From Syntrophaceae bacterium UBA6109 (GTDB taxonomy: Bacteria > Desulfobacterota > Syntrophia > Syntrophales > UBA6109): a stretch of DNA of 7,396 nt. Positions 4,699 to 7,396 of the stretch are shown piece by piece. Within the stretch, counting starts at the first letter, position 1. Every line of letters starts with the position of its first letter. The position numbers and the translations under genes were made by a program. Where the stretch lies: positions 757 through 8,152 of the forward strand of contig DIWJ01000002.1 of assembly GCA_002428445.1 (NCBI GenBank). The letters are read 5' to 3'. Below the pieces are notes generated by a model, which saw only the letters and a program-made list of their open reading frames with translations, was not told where the DNA came from and did not search any database.

Positions 4699-5670
4699 AT
4701 GATCGCCAATCCGGATAAAGCCTTCCGCATTTTCAATCCCCGCGATTTCCTTTCAGGCGTCGCGATATCGACGCTGGCCTTCGCAACGATCGCCATGATC
4801 CCCTTCGCGAGGATCGTACTCCCGATGTTCGTTCCCCTTCCCATCCTCTATTATTACACCAAGCTGGGGAGAAGCTGGGGATCGCTCATGTTCGCCATCT
4901 CCCTGGGATCTTTTGTGGTCCTGCTTCGGGCGTTCGGCGCCGTCGCGGATCTCCCCTTGTTTTTCCTGCTGGGGATGACGGGCATTTTTATGGCCGAGAT
5001 GTTCAAATGCGAGGCATCGATCGAGAAGACGATCCTCTACCCGGCTGTCTTTCTGTTGGCGGCCGGCGCTTCTTTCGTCTGGATAGCCGCGGCGATGGCC
5101 GGCAGCGCTTTCCTGCCGCTGATCCAGGCGTATATTGAACAGACCATCCGCGAGACGAACCAACTCTATTCGCAAATGGGACTTTCACCGGAACAGATGC
5201 AGATCGGCGGCGACCTGGCGAAAGCCATCCTCCTGATCCTTCCGTCCCTGATTACCATGATGGCGGCACAGGTCGTCTGGATCAACGTGCTGGCGGCACG
5301 AGAGGTCTTCCGCCGCAACGCACTGCCCTTTCCGGACCTCGGAGACCTCAGCCGCTGGAAAGCCAATGAACGTATTGTCTGGCTGCTGATCGCCTCCGGC
5401 GTCGCCATCCTCATGCCGATTACCCCTCTCCAGGCCGTCGGATGGAATCTCCTGATCCTGAGCCTCCTCGTTTACGTGATGCAGGGGTTGTCTATTGTAA
5501 GTTTTTACCTGAAGTGGTACAAAATTCCGCGTTTTTTGCGGTTTCTCACGTATGTCGTGATTCTGATCTATCAGTTCGTCCTGATCGCGGTAGCGGCGAT
5601 CGGCCTCTTCGACCTGTGGCTGGACTTCCGAAGGTTTGCCCGGCCCAGGACGGAGGACTCCGAGGGATGA
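4699..5670 (+). CDS. DUF2232 (YybS-like) polytopic membrane protein
   Basis: This is a 323-residue integral membrane protein with roughly eight hydrophobic segments: about residues 18-36, 38-53, 60-78, 83-101, 112-135, 174-200, 225-243 and 246-270, plus a final one around 281-306. A soluble stretch at about 145-172 and a basic C-terminal tail are also seen. Its place between rpsR and rplI, and C-terminal patterns such as WKANERIVWLLIASG and GLSIVSFYLKWYKIPRFLR, match the DUF2232 family, whose members include Bacillus YybS and which recurs in this operon across phyla. The molecular role of the family is not established; a transporter or membrane scaffold is only a guess. A GGAG site lies very close (3 nt) before the ATG at 4699. 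Expression may be partly separated from rpsF-rpsR by the terminator at 4621-4661. Confidence 0.85.
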   Translation: MIANPDKAFRIFNPRDFLSGVAISTLAFATIAMIPFARIVLPMFVPLPILYYYTKLGRSWGSLMFAISLGSFVVLLRAFGAVADLPLFFLLGMTGIFMAEMFKCEASIEKTILYPAVFLLAAGASFVWIAAAMAGSAFLPLIQAYIEQTIRETNQLYSQMGLSPEQMQIGGDLAKAILLILPSLITMMAAQVVWINVLAAREVFRRNALPFPDLGDLSRWKANERIVWLLIASGVAILMPITPLQAVGWNLLILSLLVYVMQGLSIVSFYLKWYKIPRFLRFLTYVVILIYQFVLIAVAAIGLFDLWLDFRRFARPRTEDSEG

Positions 5671-5712
5671 ACGGGCGCGACGAATTTCTCATGTATTGAT
5701 GGGAGGAATGCT

Positions 5713-6159
5713 ATGAAGGTCATTTTGAAACAGGATGTGGAATCCCTCGGGAAGACGGGGGATATCGTAAAGGTGGCGGACGGCCATGCGAGAAATTTCC
5801 TGATTCCCAGGGGACTCGCGATGGAAGCGAATGTAAAGAGCATCCGGGTCGTGGAGCATGACAAGGCGCTCATCCTCAGGAAAGCGGCGAAGGAAAAGGA
5901 AAAAGCCGAGGCCCTTCGGGACAGGCTTTCCGGCGTATCGGTCCGGATCAGCCGGCGATCCGGCGAGCAGGACAAACTGTTCGGATCGGTCGGCGTGAAA
6001 GACATCGAACAGGCGCTGAAGGACCAGGGCTTCGAAATCGACCGCAAGGACATCGTCCTGGATGAACCGATCAAAGCGGTGGGCGAATTCGCCGTGAAGG
6101 TGAAACTGTCCCAGGGTATCGCCGCCGAATTGAAAGTGACGGTAGCGGCCGAAGCATAA
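5713..6159 (+). CDS. rplI: 50S ribosomal protein L9
   Basis: L9 binds domain V of 23S rRNA at the base of the L1 stalk and its elongated shape helps maintain reading frame. The 148 residues are the standard length. The N-terminal domain MKVILKQDVESLGKTGDIVKV and the signature GHARNFLIPRGLA at 24-36 (His where Tyr is usual) are present, followed by a long charged connecting helix (about 45-72, rich in Lys and Glu) and the C-terminal domain with KLFGSVGVKDIEQAL at 88-102 and the final KVTVAAEA. GGGAGG at 5701-5706 lies 6 nt before the ATG, a strong ribosome site. It is 42 nt after the membrane-protein gene and 32 nt before dnaB. Confidence 0.97.
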   Translation: MKVILKQDVESLGKTGDIVKVADGHARNFLIPRGLAMEANVKSIRVVEHDKALILRKAAKEKEKAEALRDRLSGVSVRISRRSGEQDKLFGSVGVKDIEQALKDQGFEIDRKDIVLDEPIKAVGEFAVKVKLSQGIAAELKVTVAAEA

Positions 6160-6191
6160 GGGCCGGCGAACATTTTTTGACAGGAACCGGA

Positions 6192-7396
6192 ATGGCCATG
6201 CGCGATATCGACGCGTCGCTGTACAAGGTGCCGCCGCAGAACCTGGATGCCGAACAGTCGATCCTGGGCGGTATCCTTCTGGACAACCAGGCCCTGAACG
6301 CGGTCCTTGAAGTCCTGACGCATCAGGATTTCTACAGCGAGGCTCACCGCAAGATTTTTCTCGCGATTACGGAACTCGCCGAGCGCAACGAACCGAGCGA
6401 TCTTGTTACTTTGGGCAGTTTCCTCAAGGACAAGAACCAGCTCGACGCGATCGGCGGCACGTCGTATCTGGCGACGCTCGTCGAAAGCGTCCCCTCCGCT
6501 GCGAACATCTCCGCCTATGCGAAGCTCGTCAAGGAAAAGTCCGTCCTGCGCCAGCTGATCACGACGGCCACCGGGATCGTCACCCGCAGCTACGGCACGG
6601 GTGCGGACGTCGATCAGCTTCTCGACGAGGCGGAGCACGCCATCTTCGAGATCTCCGAGCACAAGATCCGGCCGTCCTTCTACCCCATGAAGGATATCAT
6701 CAAGGACAGCTTCCGGACGATCGAACGGCTCTACGAGCGCAAGGAACTCGTCACCGGCGTTCCGACCGGATTCGGGAAGATCGACGAAATCACTTCCGGG
6801 CTGCAGAACTCGGACTTGATTATCATCGCCGGCCGCCCTTCCATGGGAAAGACGGCCTTTGCGCTCAACATCGCCGAACACGTGGCGCTGGAAGAAAATA
6901 TTGCCGTCGCGATATTCTCCCTCGAAATGGCCAAGGAACAGCTGGCGATGCGCATGTTCTCATCCATCGCCAAGGTGAATTCCCAGAAACTTCGGCGCGG
7001 ATTTGTCGGCGAGACGGACTGGCCGAAGCTGACGACGGCCGCGGGACGCCTCTCCGAGGCACCGATCTTCATCGACGATACGCCCGCAATCACGGTCCTG
7101 GAGATGAAGGCGAAGGCCCGCCGTCTGAAGGCTGACAAGGGATTGGGTCTTGTCATCCTGGACTATCTCCAACTCATGCGCAGCGGCGGTTCGAAGGACT
7201 CCCGCGAGCAGGAGATCTCCGAAATCAGCCGTTCGCTGAAGGCGCTGGCAAAGGAATTGGCCGTACCGGTCATCGCTCTGTCCCAGCTCAACCGCAAGGT
7301 CGAAGACCGCACGAATCGAAGGCCGCAGATGGCTGACCTCCGGGAATCCGGCGCCATCGAGCAGGATGCCGACGTGATCGCCTTCATCTATCGGGA
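6192..7396 (+). CDS. dnaB: Replicative DNA helicase DnaB, 5' part
   Basis: DnaB is the hexameric 5'-3' helicase of the bacterial replication fork. The first 401 residues are present and the gene runs off the right edge, so only the last part of a typical 440-470-residue protein is missing. The N-terminal domain starts VPPQNLDAEQSILGGILLD at 13-31. The linker region IRPSFYPMKDIIKDSF (159-174) leads to the RecA-like ATPase domain, with Walker A GRPSMGKT at 214-221, FSLEM with catalytic Glu245, GRLSEAPIFIDDTPA at 285-299, Walker B LVILDYLQLM at 320-329 (Asp324), SQLNRKVEDR at 364-373 and the DNA-binding DLRESGAIEQDADVIAF motif at 382-398. No intein is seen in the Walker A or later motifs present. 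The ATG at 6192 is chosen with an AGGA site at 6182-6185; ATG 6198 is possible. Confidence 0.98.
   Translation, partial: MAMRDIDASLYKVPPQNLDAEQSILGGILLDNQALNAVLEVLTHQDFYSEAHRKIFLAITELAERNEPSDLVTLGSFLKDKNQLDAIGGTSYLATLVESVPSAANISAYAKLVKEKSVLRQLITTATGIVTRSYGTGADVDQLLDEAEHAIFEISEHKIRPSFYPMKDIIKDSFRTIERLYERKELVTGVPTGFGKIDEITSGLQNSDLIIIAGRPSMGKTAFALNIAEHVALEENIAVAIFSLEMAKEQLAMRMFSSIAKVNSQKLRRGFVGETDWPKLTTAAGRLSEAPIFIDDTPAITVLEMKAKARRLKADKGLGLVILDYLQLMRSGGSKDSREQEISEISRSLKALAKELAVPVIALSQLNRKVEDRTNRRPQMADLRESGAIEQDADVIAFIYR

Noticed and set aside
6143..6178. Terminator after rplI (G/C stem followed by T6)
   Set aside because: Only a 4-bp stem with a gap before the T-run; too weak.
6177..6182. Perfect TTGACA before dnaB as a separate promoter
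   Set aside because: No -10-like box at 16-18 bp downstream, and such a promoter would start inside the dnaB coding region.
5571..6881. 436-codon minus-strand open frame antisense to rplI and dnaB
   Set aside because: Shadow frame over two conserved genes; no domain recognised.
1..7396. CRISPR arrays, tRNA or rRNA genes, insertion sequences, phage genes
   Set aside because: No regularly spaced repeats, no tRNA-like cloverleaf or rRNA sequence recognised, and no transposase or phage protein motifs in any plausible gene.

Overview
The window (about 58% G+C by eye, compact genes, operon-style spacing) looks like chromosomal DNA of an anaerobic Desulfobacterota-type bacterium, most plausibly of the Syntrophus/Smithella kind. 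The evidence is the gene order rpsF-rpsR-(DUF2232 membrane protein)-rplI-dnaB, an Rrf2-type regulator heading a sulfur/NAD operon, a stand-alone MOSC protein of the type common in anaerobic delta-proteobacteria, and close family matches recalled from memory. The taxon is an inference; no 16S gene or other decisive marker is present.

Left part (1-2862, all on the minus strand): a tight four-gene operon read right to left. It starts with an Rrf2/IscR-like regulator carrying four cysteines, followed by a NifS/IscS-type cysteine desulfurase, the tRNA 2-thiouridylase MnmA, and the beginning of quinolinate synthase NadA, which runs off the left edge. Gaps are 18 and 16 nt, and mnmA and nadA overlap by 14 nt. 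The logic is sulfur supply: the desulfurase can pass persulfide sulfur to MnmA for s2U34 in tRNA and to the [4Fe-4S] cluster of NadA, while the Rrf2 protein may sense Fe-S status. A good sigma70-like promoter lies just upstream of the regulator.

Middle (2863-3206): a 344-bp divergent intergenic region. Its left third is the regulator's promoter. The rest (about 3000-3205) is unusually dense in inverted repeats, including a 16-bp imperfect hairpin, a 9-bp hairpin flanked by near-identical 11-mers, and a competing alternative hairpin. This is the least explained stretch of the window, and a dispersed palindromic repeat element or a structured RNA are the two main readings. It is followed on the plus strand by a small MOSC-domain protein gene.

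Right part (3696-7396, plus strand): the ribosomal/replication cluster rpsF (S6), rpsR (S18, zinc-binding type), a DUF2232 polytopic membrane protein, rplI (L9) and dnaB (replicative helicase, cut by the right edge). A hairpin leader upstream of rpsF is placed where S6:S18 autoregulatory leaders occur. A clear rho-independent terminator-like hairpin sits inside the cluster, between rpsR and the membrane-protein gene.

Overall this is mostly conserved housekeeping DNA. I see no convincing new multi-gene system. The hairpin-rich intergenic block and the regulatory RNA elements of the r-protein cluster are the places that merit a second look.
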